From: Bryobacteraceae bacterium | GTDB lineage: Bacteria > Acidobacteriota > Terriglobia > Bryobacterales > Bryobacteraceae | Direction: 5' to 3' | Length of the DNA: 36,391 nucleotides | NCBI GenBank assembly: GCA_025062235.1 | Contig: JANXAE010000018.1 | Location: 1 to 36,391, forward strand | Program-made: the position numbers and the translations under genes | Notes under the pieces: model-generated | Seen by the model: the letters and a program-made list of their open reading frames with translations, nothing else | What the model was told of the DNA's origin: nothing | Database searches by the model: none | Shown: piece by piece, positions 1 through 9,351 of the stretch | Numbering within the stretch: position 1 is the stretch's first letter | Layout of the letters: every line of letters begins with the position of its first letter

Positions 1-328
1 GGGCTTGGACCACCTCGGCGCGATAGAACAGCGCCTGGGGTCGTTGCCGGTGGCAGTATGTGCCCGTTGCCCTCCCTCATGGTAGATTGAAACATCTCCA
101 CATGGAAATGATTTCTCCGATTCTAGACACAGTCTGTTGACTGAGAATCCGACAACTTCATCATCGAATGTTCTCCTCAAGGCGCGAGCGGATCGGATCC
201 TTCGCTCTTTCGCGGATTGCTTGTAACCGAAGACCTGGCGCTCCTCGATGCGAGTGCGTGAGCCCAAGGGGCGCTGCCTGACTTTCTGCCGGAGATCACG
301 CTCCCTTCCAGCGTTGCTAACGGACTCT

Positions 329-1519
329 TTACGTGGTGGGTCCCTGCTGCCCTGCTGCTTGCGCATCCCAGCCAAGCAGGCGGGCGTAATGTTCAGCCAC
401 GGCGTTGGCCAACGGACGCAAGGACTCGACCAGCAGGGGAGCCGTAATGTAGCCGCGGGAGACATCGCCGCTCAAGGAGTGGCCCATCAGCAGGCGTGCC
501 TGATCGGGCGTCGCCCCGAGCTCGGCCAGCACCGTCCGGTAGGTGTGTCGCAGATGATGGGCGCTGACCACGCCCCGCTTGTCGTCCCGCACGTTCGTCA
601 AGTGCCGATGGGCTCGGTATGGTGAAGGGAAGACCCACTCGCTAGGTGGCGCCTCGGCCTGCCGATATTGCGCGAGCCATCGGACGAGCCGATCCGGGGC
701 AGGCACCGTGTAGGGGCGGTTGCCCTTGGCCACGCGAAAGTGGATGACGCGTCGAGCGAGGTCCACATCGTCCCACCGCAAGGCCTCGATGCTTCCGCGC
801 CGCGCCCCGGTCAGCAGGCAGGTCAGCCACCACATCCGCTTCACGGGCCCCAACCGCTCGACCGCCTCCCACCAGCAACGCAACTGCTCGGCGCTGAGGG
901 CCCAGTCGCGCGGCTTGAGACTGGGCAGGTCCACCGCCACGGTGGGACACTCCGGCAGCTCGGGCGCAACGCGGCGGTGATAGCGGTATACGGCAGCGAG
1001 CATGCGGAGGACCTGCGCAGCGAGGGCGATGCCGTGTTGGTTGGCTAGCCGATAGTAAAGGGCGCGCACCCCCGCCCGATCGTGGCCGATTTCCTCGAGA
1101 CTGCGTTGCTGCCAGTCGCGCAAGTAGCGCTCGAGGTTGTAAACGTAAAGCGCCCGTGTCTTGCTGGCGAGGGGCCTCTCCTCGAGGTAGGCTTGCCAGG
1201 CCTCGACCAGGGTGATGCGAGCCTGTCGGGCACGGGGTTTCAGGCGCGCCCACTCCTGCATGGCCGCGCGTCGCGCTTGCGCCAGGCTCATCTCCCCCAG
1301 CGTGCGCGAGATCAATTTGCCCCGGACGCGTCGCTGCAAGCGGAAGGACTTGGTGCGCGCGCCGCAACGTACGATCAGGCCGGGGATGCCGGCCACGCTC
1401 CAATCGCCGGAACGGTAGGGCAACGCGTCGATGGCCGCCTGCGTGGCCGCCACAATCTTCTTGGCCGAGCCGGAACCTTGTCGAACCTGTCCACCGCCGG
1501 GGAGAGTCATCGTTATCAT
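329..1519 (-). CDS. Tyrosine recombinase / site-specific integrase (phage or island type)
   Basis: 396 aa ORF with catalytic pattern TGARRGSIEALRWDDV (Arg), HHLRHTYR (HxxR), LLMGHSL (H) and RGYI (Tyr). The N-terminus resembles the arm-binding region of tRNA-associated integrases. Adjacent to a tRNA 3' fragment. Confidence 0.93.
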   Translation of the reverse strand: MITMTLPGGGQVRQGSGSAKKIVAATQAAIDALPYRSGDWSVAGIPGLIVRCGARTKSFRLQRRVRGKLISRTLGEMSLAQARRAAMQEWARLKPRARQARITLVEAWQAYLEERPLASKTRALYVYNLERYLRDWQQRSLEEIGHDRAGVRALYYRLANQHGIALAAQVLRMLAAVYRYHRRVAPELPECPTVAVDLPSLKPRDWALSAEQLRCWWEAVERLGPVKRMWWLTCLLTGARRGSIEALRWDDVDLARRVIHFRVAKGNRPYTVPAPDRLVRWLAQYRQAEAPPSEWVFPSPYRAHRHLTNVRDDKRGVVSAHHLRHTYRTVLAELGATPDQARLLMGHSLSGDVSRGYITAPLLVESLRPLANAVAEHYARLLGWDAQAAGQQGPTT

Positions 1520-1690
1520 CCCGAAGCTTCTAATTCCCGGCAGAAGAACCCACGCGGGAGACTGCCGGGGAGACAGTCATTGTGAGTATATCGGAGTTTT
1601 TGCAAAGATGCAAGAGTAAATCCTTGCTTAAATCTTTGGAGTAATTACAGTTATTGACGCAAATTTTCGAGCAAAAAATTTTTCCTCTCT
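1520..1690. promoter_or_regulatory. AT-rich att/integrase control region
   Basis: Marked AT-rich stretch (e.g. ttgacgcaaattttcgagcaaaaaatttttcc) between the integrase start and the tRNA fragment, in otherwise GC-rich DNA. Contains a small inverted repeat gcaag..cttgc near 1610-1628. Confidence 0.45.
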
Positions 1691-1733
1691 TCTAAGCAGA
1701 GGGTCGCAGGTTCGAGTCCTGCCGCGCCTGCCA
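1689..1733 (+). repeat. 3' fragment of tRNA-Arg(UCU), from anticodon loop to CCA; probable attR core
   Basis: cTTCTAAgcaga gggtc GCAGGTTCGAGTCCTGC cgcgcct g CCA: anticodon loop CTTCTAA (anticodon TCT), variable loop, perfect 5-bp T-stem with TTCGAGT loop, acceptor 3' strand, discriminator G and encoded CCA. The 5' half of the tRNA is absent (upstream DNA does not pair). Confidence 0.8.
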
Positions 1734-2565
1734 TTCGTTTTCACTAGCTTTCAGCAGCTCAGGACTTCGCAGTTGGTCCTCTCGGTCGTGGCAGGCGGTA
1801 CCGCGGGGCGTCAGAGGCCTGCGCTGTTGTCCAGCCCAGTTGGCGAATGCTCGAGCACCCTGGTGCGCCGGTGTCGATGCGCTGCGCGGGATTCCTTCGA
1901 GCGATTCTTCGATCCAACGAACACTCGTCCGTTGACAGCCGGGCGCCTTGCGGCTCGCCTCGAGAGCCGCCCGAACTATCGTGCCCGCTTGCGTGGCATT
2001 GTGCAGGCAAGCCAAGTCCTGAATCGCGCTCGGCGAGATCCGCTTCCGTCGGTCACACCTGGGGAGACCGTGGCGCGCCGTCGGGATCCAATCGCACGCG
2101 CGCGGGCAATCCGGCGACGAGTGCCTCGACCATGTCGCCCAGGGCTTGCCGCACAGGCGCACGGCGGTCCCCCGCTGACGAAAGCACACCGACGACTGCG
2201 GACGGTCCGTCGCCCGTTCGACGCCGCGAGTCGCCAGAGCTGCCGGTCCGCGAGCTCGGGTGTGCCAAATTGGTGCCATGCCAGCGCGAGCCGAAGCCAC
2301 CGATGGTGCTGGGCAAGCGCTCCGGCCAGACCGAGCGGAGCCTGGGCCACGTGGCGTTCGGCTCGGCCATCGCTGCCCGTTTCCGGTCCTTCGTCATCGC
2401 GGGGGCCCAATGCCCACCGGTCTGCTGGATTTCAGCAGCGGGCTCCCTTGGCCGCGCGAGCAACGGGCCTTCGTGCCGGGCGTCGCACTCCGTCCAGGCA
2501 TCGAACGCGGACGCGCCTGACCGCAGGACGGCCAGCTATCAGATCCCTCGAGATCGCGGTACAAG

Positions 2566-2656
2566 GGGAGCGCCCGCGCGCCGACGGGACTCCGGTCCGG
2601 CAACAAGGGCTCCGACGCAGCCATGACGGGAGCGCCCGCCTGCCGACGGGACTCCG
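2566..2656. repeat. Short imperfect direct repeat (29 nt x 2, offset 62 bp)
   Basis: 2566-2594 gggagcgcccgcgcgccgacgggactccg and 2628-2656 gggagcgcccgcctgccgacgggactccg; 27/29 identical. Confidence 0.7.
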
Positions 2657-3041
2657 ACCTCGGCTGCGGCAGGCTATGCGATCCACTCCGGCGCGCGGCT
2701 TCGTCGGGCTGCGAAGGCTCGTGTTGCTGCGCTCGCTTCCTTCGGGTCCGCTGGAAACCTCGCCGCTGGCAGCCGTTCAAGACGCTGCCGAGAATCGGCG
2801 GCGCCTTGCGCCCAGCGGCGGCCGCGGCGGTTCACAGGCTGCAACCCGCGACCTTCCCCAGCGCCGAGTATCCGACGATGGCTCTCGACCCGCGCAAGAG
2901 ACGCACTCCGAAGAAATTGGTTTGCCGTCAGAGACGGACTCGGCTGGCACTCGAAGGCAGGCTGGGAAGCCGTGCACCACGCTGCGTGCTCGCAGGCAAA
3001 TCATGTGCAGGCGAGAGCGAGAGGATGCGGCCCCCCAACAA

Positions 3042-3070
3042 CCCCGCCGTCGCCGATGCCTACGGCGGGG
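3042..3070. repeat. Perfect inverted repeat / hairpin (CCCCGCCGT-11 nt-ACGGCGGGG)
   Basis: 9-bp perfect stem (10 bp with A3041/T3071) and 11-nt loop in DNA lacking recognisable genes. Confidence 0.6.
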
Positions 3071-3611
3071 TCTCGTGGCGAACGCTTGCGGATGGGACGT
3101 CCGCAGCCGAACTTCCGGATGCGCGCGGCGCGGCCGTGTGGGCGCGAAAGATCCGAGGGTGAAGGCAGCACATTTCCCCATTCGCTTGGCTTGCTCAGAT
3201 ACGGACACGGGCCTCCGCGCAGTTCCAACCTACCTCGCGATGCGTAAGGCTCAGTTGGCAAGCTGGCCGTACACAGGCCCGCTGGGCCCCACGTTTCTTC
3301 CTACGCACCTCTCGGCCGAGCACGCGCAGAGCCCGGGTCCAACGGATCATCGCACGGGCGGCGAGGCCTGGACCGACAACAATCGGGACGGCGTCGTCTC
3401 GACGGCGCAAAGGCAGGCGCGGGCGCCATCCCAAGGGTGGCTCAACCAATGCTGACTGGGGCGCTGTAGCCGATCCGCGCAGCCGATGATCGCTGACCGG
3501 GGGCGGACGGCCGCAGAACTTGGGGTTCCGCTTTGGGGGACTTAACTGCAAATACCGTCGAGAGACCGCAACCCGCTTATCGGGACAAGGGGTGGCCGCT
3601 GCCAATCCGTA

Positions 3612-4356
3612 TTACCCACGCGGGGTAATTCCAAGCTGTTTGCGTCCCACCGCCTGGGCCAAGGCCTGCTGGGTGTGGGTCTGCTGGGAGAGTGCGCTGG
3701 CCACGCGCACCGGTCCTTTCTTGCCTTGGCGGGGATGCAGCGGATCGAAGTGCTGGATCCGGGCCAGCTCCTCGATCATTTGCTCCGTGTTCAGGCCGGG
3801 CCGCGCCGTGGCCGTCCTCCAAGGCAGGTACTGAAGCAGCGAGATGCCCAGCAGGCAGCAGAAGGCGTGCACCTGGATCTTGCTGTCGCGCCAGCGGTCC
3901 ATCGGTCCCCAAGCCGGCCGCTCGCGGTCTATCAGGCCGCCGAAAACGCGCTCGATCTGCCGTTGGCCCGAGTAGCCGACGAGGACTTGCTTCCCTATCC
4001 AGCCCAGCCGGTTGGTCACCAGCACCGTGTGGCCCCAGCCGGCACGCCACCTAGCGCTCGAAGGCGGCTTGGTCAAGATCCAACTCCAAATGCGGGCGGC
4101 CGGGCGGCAGCTCCAACTGGTACCACAGCAGTGGGCCAACCAAGGCCACCGAAAGCCAGCGCGCGATGCGGCTCCGAATGCTTGTTTCAGTGAAGCGTGC
4201 GCCCGGCCTGGCCAACTCCACGGGCGGCCACAGGCGAGGCAAGGCCTTGTTTAACGTCCTGCTCAAGCAGTGCGACGGCTCGCTGGCTAAGTCGAGCGGG
4301 CACCTCGACACACCCGGATACTCCGGTCGTGTTTGTCGGGCTCTGCAAATTCTCAA
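3612..4356 (-). pseudogene. IS1634-like (IS4 superfamily) DDE transposase remnant, N-truncated and frameshifted
   Basis: Minus frames give ...RFTETSIRSRIARWLSVALVGPLLWYQLELPPGRPHLELDLDQAAFER* and, in another frame, GHTVLVTNRLGWIGKQVLVGYSGQRQIERVFGGLIDRERPAWGPMDRWRDSKIQVHAFCCLLGISLLQYL, characteristic of the C-terminal part of IS1634-type transposases. Frame break near 4050; the N-terminal half is missing. Confidence 0.75.
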
Positions 4357-4444
4357 ACTCTGATGTTTCCCTCTCTGGTGAACGCCAAGCTGTGAAGGGC
4401 GCAGCCCGGAACAGCTTGCCGTTCACGCCTCCTCAGCCAGCCGC

Positions 4445-5740
4445 CACAGGGCCTCCTGGTTGGACGAGTACGAGGATCTCCACCGTGCGGAGCAGGTGCT
4501 CATGGACGCGCTGGCAGGCCCAGGAGGCCTGACCGTTGTACGAGACCAAGACCAGTCCATCTACATGTTCACGCGCGCTCATCCTGAGACCATAGTCGAA
4601 TTCGCGGACAGACATCCCGGCACGGAAGACGTGGCGCTGGAGGCATGCAGACGTTGCACCAAGCGGCTGGTCGAATTTGCAAGCAGCCTCATCGAGCACA
4701 ACTCGCGCCGGACACGGCGGGCGCTTCGCCCGCGAAACGGTAATCCCGAGGAAGAGGTCCTCCTAGTCCGGTGGCGAAGCTTGGAAGAAGAACTGGGCGG
4801 GATCGCTGGCCTCGTTCGAAAGCGAGTCAAGTCAGGTTCAATGTCGCCTGGCTTCGTGTTGGTATTGCCGTCACGCCGGCAAATCGGGTGTGGGATCAGG
4901 GATGAACTCCGGCGGCTTGGCCTGTCAACTCACGGTTTCTTCCACTAAGAGGCCATGGGGAGGAATTCGAAAAATATCGATGATTCTCGCGCCCAGCAGG
5001 TCTTCGGGCTTCTCGCCCTACTGGCTGAATCTCGCGATGCTCTGCTGTGCTGGTGTGCGTTCGGCAGCAGCCCTTTCCACTCCTCTTCATGGGAGCGCTT
5101 GCGCACACACTGCGAAACGCAGGGAGTGGGCCTAAGGAAGGCTTCAGGAGAACCGGCGGCTGGGCGACTCAACATTCCATACACAACCGATCCGATCGAA
5201 ACGTTCCAAGATTTCGAGTAGCGGCTCCGTCCTCTATGAGGGGTTCGCGGTGACAAGCTTCCTGACGCGCTTTTCCCCCAGGGCGAGGAGTGCGCAGAAC
5301 CATTCCGATCCACAGCATCGGGATCGGTCTAGCGGGTTACAATGCCAACACACTTCGGAAGGCGCTCCGGTTCGGCATCACCCAGCCTGAGCTCCCCACC
5401 GATGTGTACTACGTCCGCGTGATGAGTCTCCATAAGTCCAAAGTCCTAACCGCAGACCTAGTTCTTGTCGTCGGATGCAGTCAGGGGCTCGTCCCTTTCC
5501 TTGCTGACCGCTCTGTCCGCGACGGATCACGGTCGCGCAATCGAAGAACAGCGGCGCCCGTTTGCGTGCCGATTTCCCGCACGCGGTAAACCTCGGTTTG
5601 GTCGTGCGCTGCGAGGATTCCTCCCGCATTCGCACGCCGTATGCAGTTCCTGTTCTGCGCTCGAAGCAGAAACTTCGGAAACCCGACTGCATGGCCGTTC
5701 TCTGAACAGCTTGGGCCCACCAAGCCGATCCCTGTGAGCG
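4445..5740 (+). pseudogene. UvrD/PcrA-type superfamily I helicase remnant (N-truncated, several frameshifts)
   Basis: Consecutive + frames give LDEYEDLHRAEQVLMDALAGPGGLTVVRDQDQSIYMFTRAHPETIVEF (motif II/III region), then QVFGLLALLAESRDALLCWCAFGSSPFHSSSWERLRTHCETQG, then VRVMSLHKSKVLTADLVLVVGCSQGLVPF (motif V region), then AIEEQRR / PISRTR and SEQLGPTKPIPVSG. Order matches a UvrD C-terminal half, but it is broken across frames and the Walker A region is missing. Confidence 0.8.
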
Positions 5741-7416
5741 GCCTGGTTCTCCTTGAGAGTCGGGCTTGACGTTCGCCTGATGCCGAGCATTAGCGGCGCC
5801 CAGCTTGGGCCGAGCGGAGTTACGCCAGACTCAGGGCGACCTTTGCTGCAGGGAAGTGGCACCGACCACCGCAGACTTTCCTGGACGGTGACGAGTGCCG
5901 CTGCGGACAAATGGCAGATACCGTGTGCAGATGTCGAACTCTGCTGTGGGACCCTTCTGTCAAGCGAAAGCAGCAAGGGGAATAGCTCGGCGGTCTGCTC
6001 GCAGGGCCTGAGCGGGGTCGCAGGCCACGCCGACCGCAAGGAGCCGCTGAAGGACGGTCTCGAGGGCCTGCCGTTGCCTGACGAGCGCAAGAGCATCGAA
6101 CCGACGATGGCCCGCCCCGCCTGCTTCCGGGCCGGCTCGAGGCGGCGCGGCAATCGCTGCATCAGCCGGTGGCCCAGGCGCCTGGGCGCCACGAGACCCT
6201 CCCGGCCCAGCCCCGGCGGCAACTGTTGCCGGCCGTGCCCGCCCCGCCTCCGGTGGCGGCCCCCACCGGGCACGACGCCGGCCGACCGAAGAAGGGCCAG
6301 CATCCGGCAGGGTGGCGCAGCAATCCGGTGGCGAGCTGGGCGAGCGCGAGAACCGCCAGCTGGCGGTGCGCCCCGCGGTGGCCACCTGGCAGGCCAGCCT
6401 CCCCCCTCGCCGATCGCTCGCAGCGGGCCTGGCGGTGGGTGCGTGGGCGGCAGAGGCGGCCAGCGTAGCCTGCGCTCGCGCTTGCCGGCCCTGCGGGCGC
6501 CACCGGCACGGGCGTCCCATCGGCGGGCCGAGCCGCAAGCCGGGCACCGGCCGCTCCGGAACCGGCCCTGACAGGCAACCGAACCCACCGAGTTCCGGCT
6601 CTCGAATCGGCCCGCAGAGACACAGCCGGCCCGGCTGGGGCCATGGGCTAAGCACGGCTTGAATCGTGGAACAGAACGATTCGGAGTTGAAGCAGGAGCT
6701 TGGGGACGGATCTTGAAGACCGCTGCTGGCACGGCTTTCTCGATCACGCCACTCCGCGCCTTGCCCGCTCCGGCTTCCTGTGGTGGCCGAGGGAGCCGTT
6801 TTTCGCCTTCGGCGCGCGCCGGGCGGCATCGCGCGCCCACAGCCTAGCCGGGCCGTGCGTCGCACGACACGCCAGGCCGAGGGCGGCGCTCTGAGCCGAC
6901 CTGTGTCGCCACCATACGCGAAGCGATCGCACGGCAGTTCCTGAACCGACTGCCGCGCTGCCTCTTCTGCGGAGGCAGGGGTCGAGCACGGAGCCGTACC
7001 AAGTCCCACGACAACGGCGGAAGCCAAGCCGTGGGCTTCGTGGTAGCGGGGGTCTGCCCATCTCGGCCAAGCTCGCATGAGGCCGATGCGGGCGCCTCGC
7101 ATTCGAAAGCGCGGGGAAGGCCGTTGCCGAACGGAAACGCGGCGGGCCGGCGCCGACGGTCGGGAGGGTGGCGCAAAGCGAGCCGATGGGCCTTGTCGCA
7201 ACCGCTTTGCTTTCTACGGCCCCGTCGGCTTCCGGACCGCGACCGCTTACGGCGACGCGCTTGCCGCGCCTGCGGTCAATGCATTCGAACCCGGGTAGAC
7301 AACACGCTGCTTCCGCGCCCAGGCACTGTAGGACCGGAGCATGGTGGGATGAGACCAGCGTGGGCGGGAGCGCTCAGGCCGTTGCGTTGCCGAACGCCTT
7401 CGCCTCCGAAGGAGGC

Positions 7417-7848
7417 TTACCTACCCGACGAGCCGAATCCGCCTTCGCCTCGCAGGGACGAGTCGAGGTCCCCCTCTTCCCACTCGATCGGTTCGTAGCG
7501 GGCGACGATCATCTGCGCGATGCGGTCGCCGCGGCGCACTCGGTAGGGCTCGCGACCCAAGTTCAGGAGGACCACGCGGATTTCGCCGCGGTAGCCCGGA
7601 TCCACGGTGCCCGGGCTATTGGGCAGGATGATCGCGTGGTTCAGGGCGAGGCTGCTCCGCGGGCGGATCTGCGCCTCGTAGCCCGGGGGCAGCTCGATGG
7701 CCAGGCCCGTTGGGACCGCGGCCGGAACACCCGGCTCGAGCGTGACGTCCTCGCACGCACGCAGGTCCATGCCCGCGTCCTCGGCGGGTCCGTGGGCACA
7801 GGCAGGCAGCCAGGCGTCTTCGCGCAAGCGTTTGATTCTGACGCGCAC
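7417..7848 (-). CDS. dut: dUTP diphosphatase
   Basis: AGMDLRACEDVTLEPG, RPRSSLALNHAIILPNSPGTVDPGYRGEI, RRGDRIAQMIV and C-terminal GEGGFGSSGR are dUTPase motifs. Probable GTG start at 7848 (VRVRIKRLREDAWLP). Confidence 0.93.
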   Translation of the reverse strand: MRVRIKRLREDAWLPACAHGPAEDAGMDLRACEDVTLEPGVPAAVPTGLAIELPPGYEAQIRPRSSLALNHAIILPNSPGTVDPGYRGEIRVVLLNLGREPYRVRRGDRIAQMIVARYEPIEWEEGDLDSSLRGEGGFGSSGR

Positions 7849-7855
7849 CGGATTT

Positions 7856-7869
7856 GTATCATAGCGTGG
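7856..7869. promoter_or_regulatory. Candidate bidirectional promoter with overlapping -10 elements for dut (-) and thyX-like (+)
   Basis: gTATCATAgc: TATCAT on + at 7857-7862 and TATGAT on - at 7863-7858. Each lies ~6-9 nt from the likely start codon of its gene. Confidence 0.45.
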
Positions 7870-9299
7870 TGGAGAAGGCCAAACGCGTGATCGCCCTGGC
7901 GCCGATGCCGCCGGAGGCGTGCGCCTACGCGCTGGCGCGCTACAGCCGCTCGCCCGATTCGATCCGCGAATCGCTCGAGTGGGTGCGTCAGCACGACTCC
8001 CGGCGTTTCCTCGAACACTACTACTTCCAATACGGGCACGCTTCGATCGCCGACTTGGGGCACCTCGCCCTCTGCTTCGAGGGAATCTCCGAGCTGGCGG
8101 CCATCGAAATCGAGGACGAGCCGCTCTGGGACGGACAGGCGAAGTCGTCGCGGTACCAGGACTTCGGGCGAGCAGCGCCCGTGGTGCCGCCCGAGCTTTC
8201 CCCGGCGCAGGCGGAAAGTTACTTGCGTGCCTGCGCGCACTTACTGGCAACTTACAGGCGGGTTCACGAAGCGGTAACTTGCCTGCTGGCCGGGCGGTTG
8301 CCGAGGCCCGCAGACATGCCCGAAGAAAGCTACCGGCGCAACCTGGCCGCCAGGGCGTTTGACGTAGCGCGTTACCTGCTGTTCCTCGGGGCACCCACCA
8401 ACGTGGGTCAAGTCACCAGCATCCGCACACTGGAGAAGCAGGTCCGGCGGCTGAAGGTTTCCGAGTACGCCGAGCTGCGGGAGGTGGCCGCGGAAATCTG
8501 CGAGGTTCTGGGGGAACCGCCCGGCGCCACGTGGTACGAGGGCTTGCCCGTTTCGGCGGTCGCTCCCACGCTCGCCCGTTTCGCCGAACCCGACGAGTAT
8601 CAGCGCAGGGTCCGCGAGCGGCTGCGGAAGTGGGCTTGCGAAAACCTGCCGCCGGCGCGGAACGAGGTGCGTGGCGCTGTGGACCTGGTCCGCCCCGTGG
8701 ACACCGAGGCCGATGCCGTGGCGACGTTGCTCTATCCGGTCACCGACCGGCCATTCCGTGAGCTCTACGATCTGGCCCGCGGATGGAGCGCGGTCCGCAG
8801 GCGCGAAGTCCTCGAACTGGCTGTGGCGGGGCGGGGCGAGCGTGATGAATTGCCGCGCGCTTTCCGCAGCGCTCCCTATGCGTTCGATATCGTCATGGAC
8901 ATCGGCGCCTGGCGGGATTTGCACCGGCACCGCCGCTGCCACCAGTACCGGCAAGCCTTCACTGCCCGGCTCGGCTACGACACGCCGCCACTGATCGCCG
9001 AGGCGGGCCTCGAAGCCGAGTATCGTAGCGCCGTGGAGTCTGCCCTGGTCGCAGCGGCCGAGCTGCCCGAACCCGCCTCGCATTACTTGCTTCCTTTCGC
9101 CGCCCGCTCGCGGTTTCTCTTCAAGATGGACTTCGCCGAGGCCGACTACATCTGCCGCCTGCGCACCAGCGTGAAGGGACACTTCAGCTACCGGCGCATC
9201 GCTTGGGAGATGAAGCGAGCGCTCGAGCAGGCCGAGCCGGAGCTGGGCCGGCTCATCCAGGCCACGCCGCCTTGGATCGAGGATCCCCTGCGCCGCTGA
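7869..9299 (+). CDS. Tandem (two-copy) FAD-dependent thymidylate synthase (ThyX)-like protein
   Basis: N-half LEHYYFQYGHASIADLGHLALCFEGISELAA..KSSRYQDF and C-half DIGAWRDLHRHRRCHQYRQAFT...YLLPFAARSRFLFKMDFAEADYICRLRTSVKGHFSYRRIAWEM are both ThyX-like. The ORF track starts at 7854 (TTG); GTG 7866/7869 is more plausible. Confidence 0.85.
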   Translation: MEKAKRVIALAPMPPEACAYALARYSRSPDSIRESLEWVRQHDSRRFLEHYYFQYGHASIADLGHLALCFEGISELAAIEIEDEPLWDGQAKSSRYQDFGRAAPVVPPELSPAQAESYLRACAHLLATYRRVHEAVTCLLAGRLPRPADMPEESYRRNLAARAFDVARYLLFLGAPTNVGQVTSIRTLEKQVRRLKVSEYAELREVAAEICEVLGEPPGATWYEGLPVSAVAPTLARFAEPDEYQRRVRERLRKWACENLPPARNEVRGAVDLVRPVDTEADAVATLLYPVTDRPFRELYDLARGWSAVRRREVLELAVAGRGERDELPRAFRSAPYAFDIVMDIGAWRDLHRHRRCHQYRQAFTARLGYDTPPLIAEAGLEAEYRSAVESALVAAAELPEPASHYLLPFAARSRFLFKMDFAEADYICRLRTSVKGHFSYRRIAWEMKRALEQAEPELGRLIQATPPWIEDPLRR

Positions 9300-9338
9300 G
9301 GAGGCGTCACCGGGAGCGGCGCTCGGGAAACGTTTTGC

Positions 9339-9351
9339 TAAGATAACGCCG
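9339..9351 (+). promoter_or_regulatory. -10-like TAAGAT placed 7 nt before the OPT start codon
   Basis: gcTAAGATaacgccgATG with no SD-like sequence between. Confidence 0.4.

Noticed and set aside
1692-2300. Minus ORF ending ...NEWQARQDSNLRPSA
   Set aside because: The RQDSNLRPSA tail is the familiar artefact of translating a tRNA 3' end in antisense. It overlaps the tRNA-Arg fragment exactly; the rest has no recognisable family.
1773-3455. 560-aa plus-strand ORF in the gene-poor segment
   Set aside because: Arg/Ser/Pro-rich, no recognisable motifs, competing ORFs on both strands; probably a chance ORF in high-GC DNA, though a database search would be needed to be sure.
6430-6620. Possible zinc-ribbon transposase remnant (GRCPACGSARRWDARAGG on minus strand)
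   Set aside because: A CPxCG-like start is visible, but I could not follow a convincing continuation (Zn-ribbon second half, HTH) in any frame.
5527-6840. 437-aa minus-strand ORF
   Set aside because: Runs antisense across the helicase remnant end and very GC-rich DNA; low-complexity composition, no family recognised.
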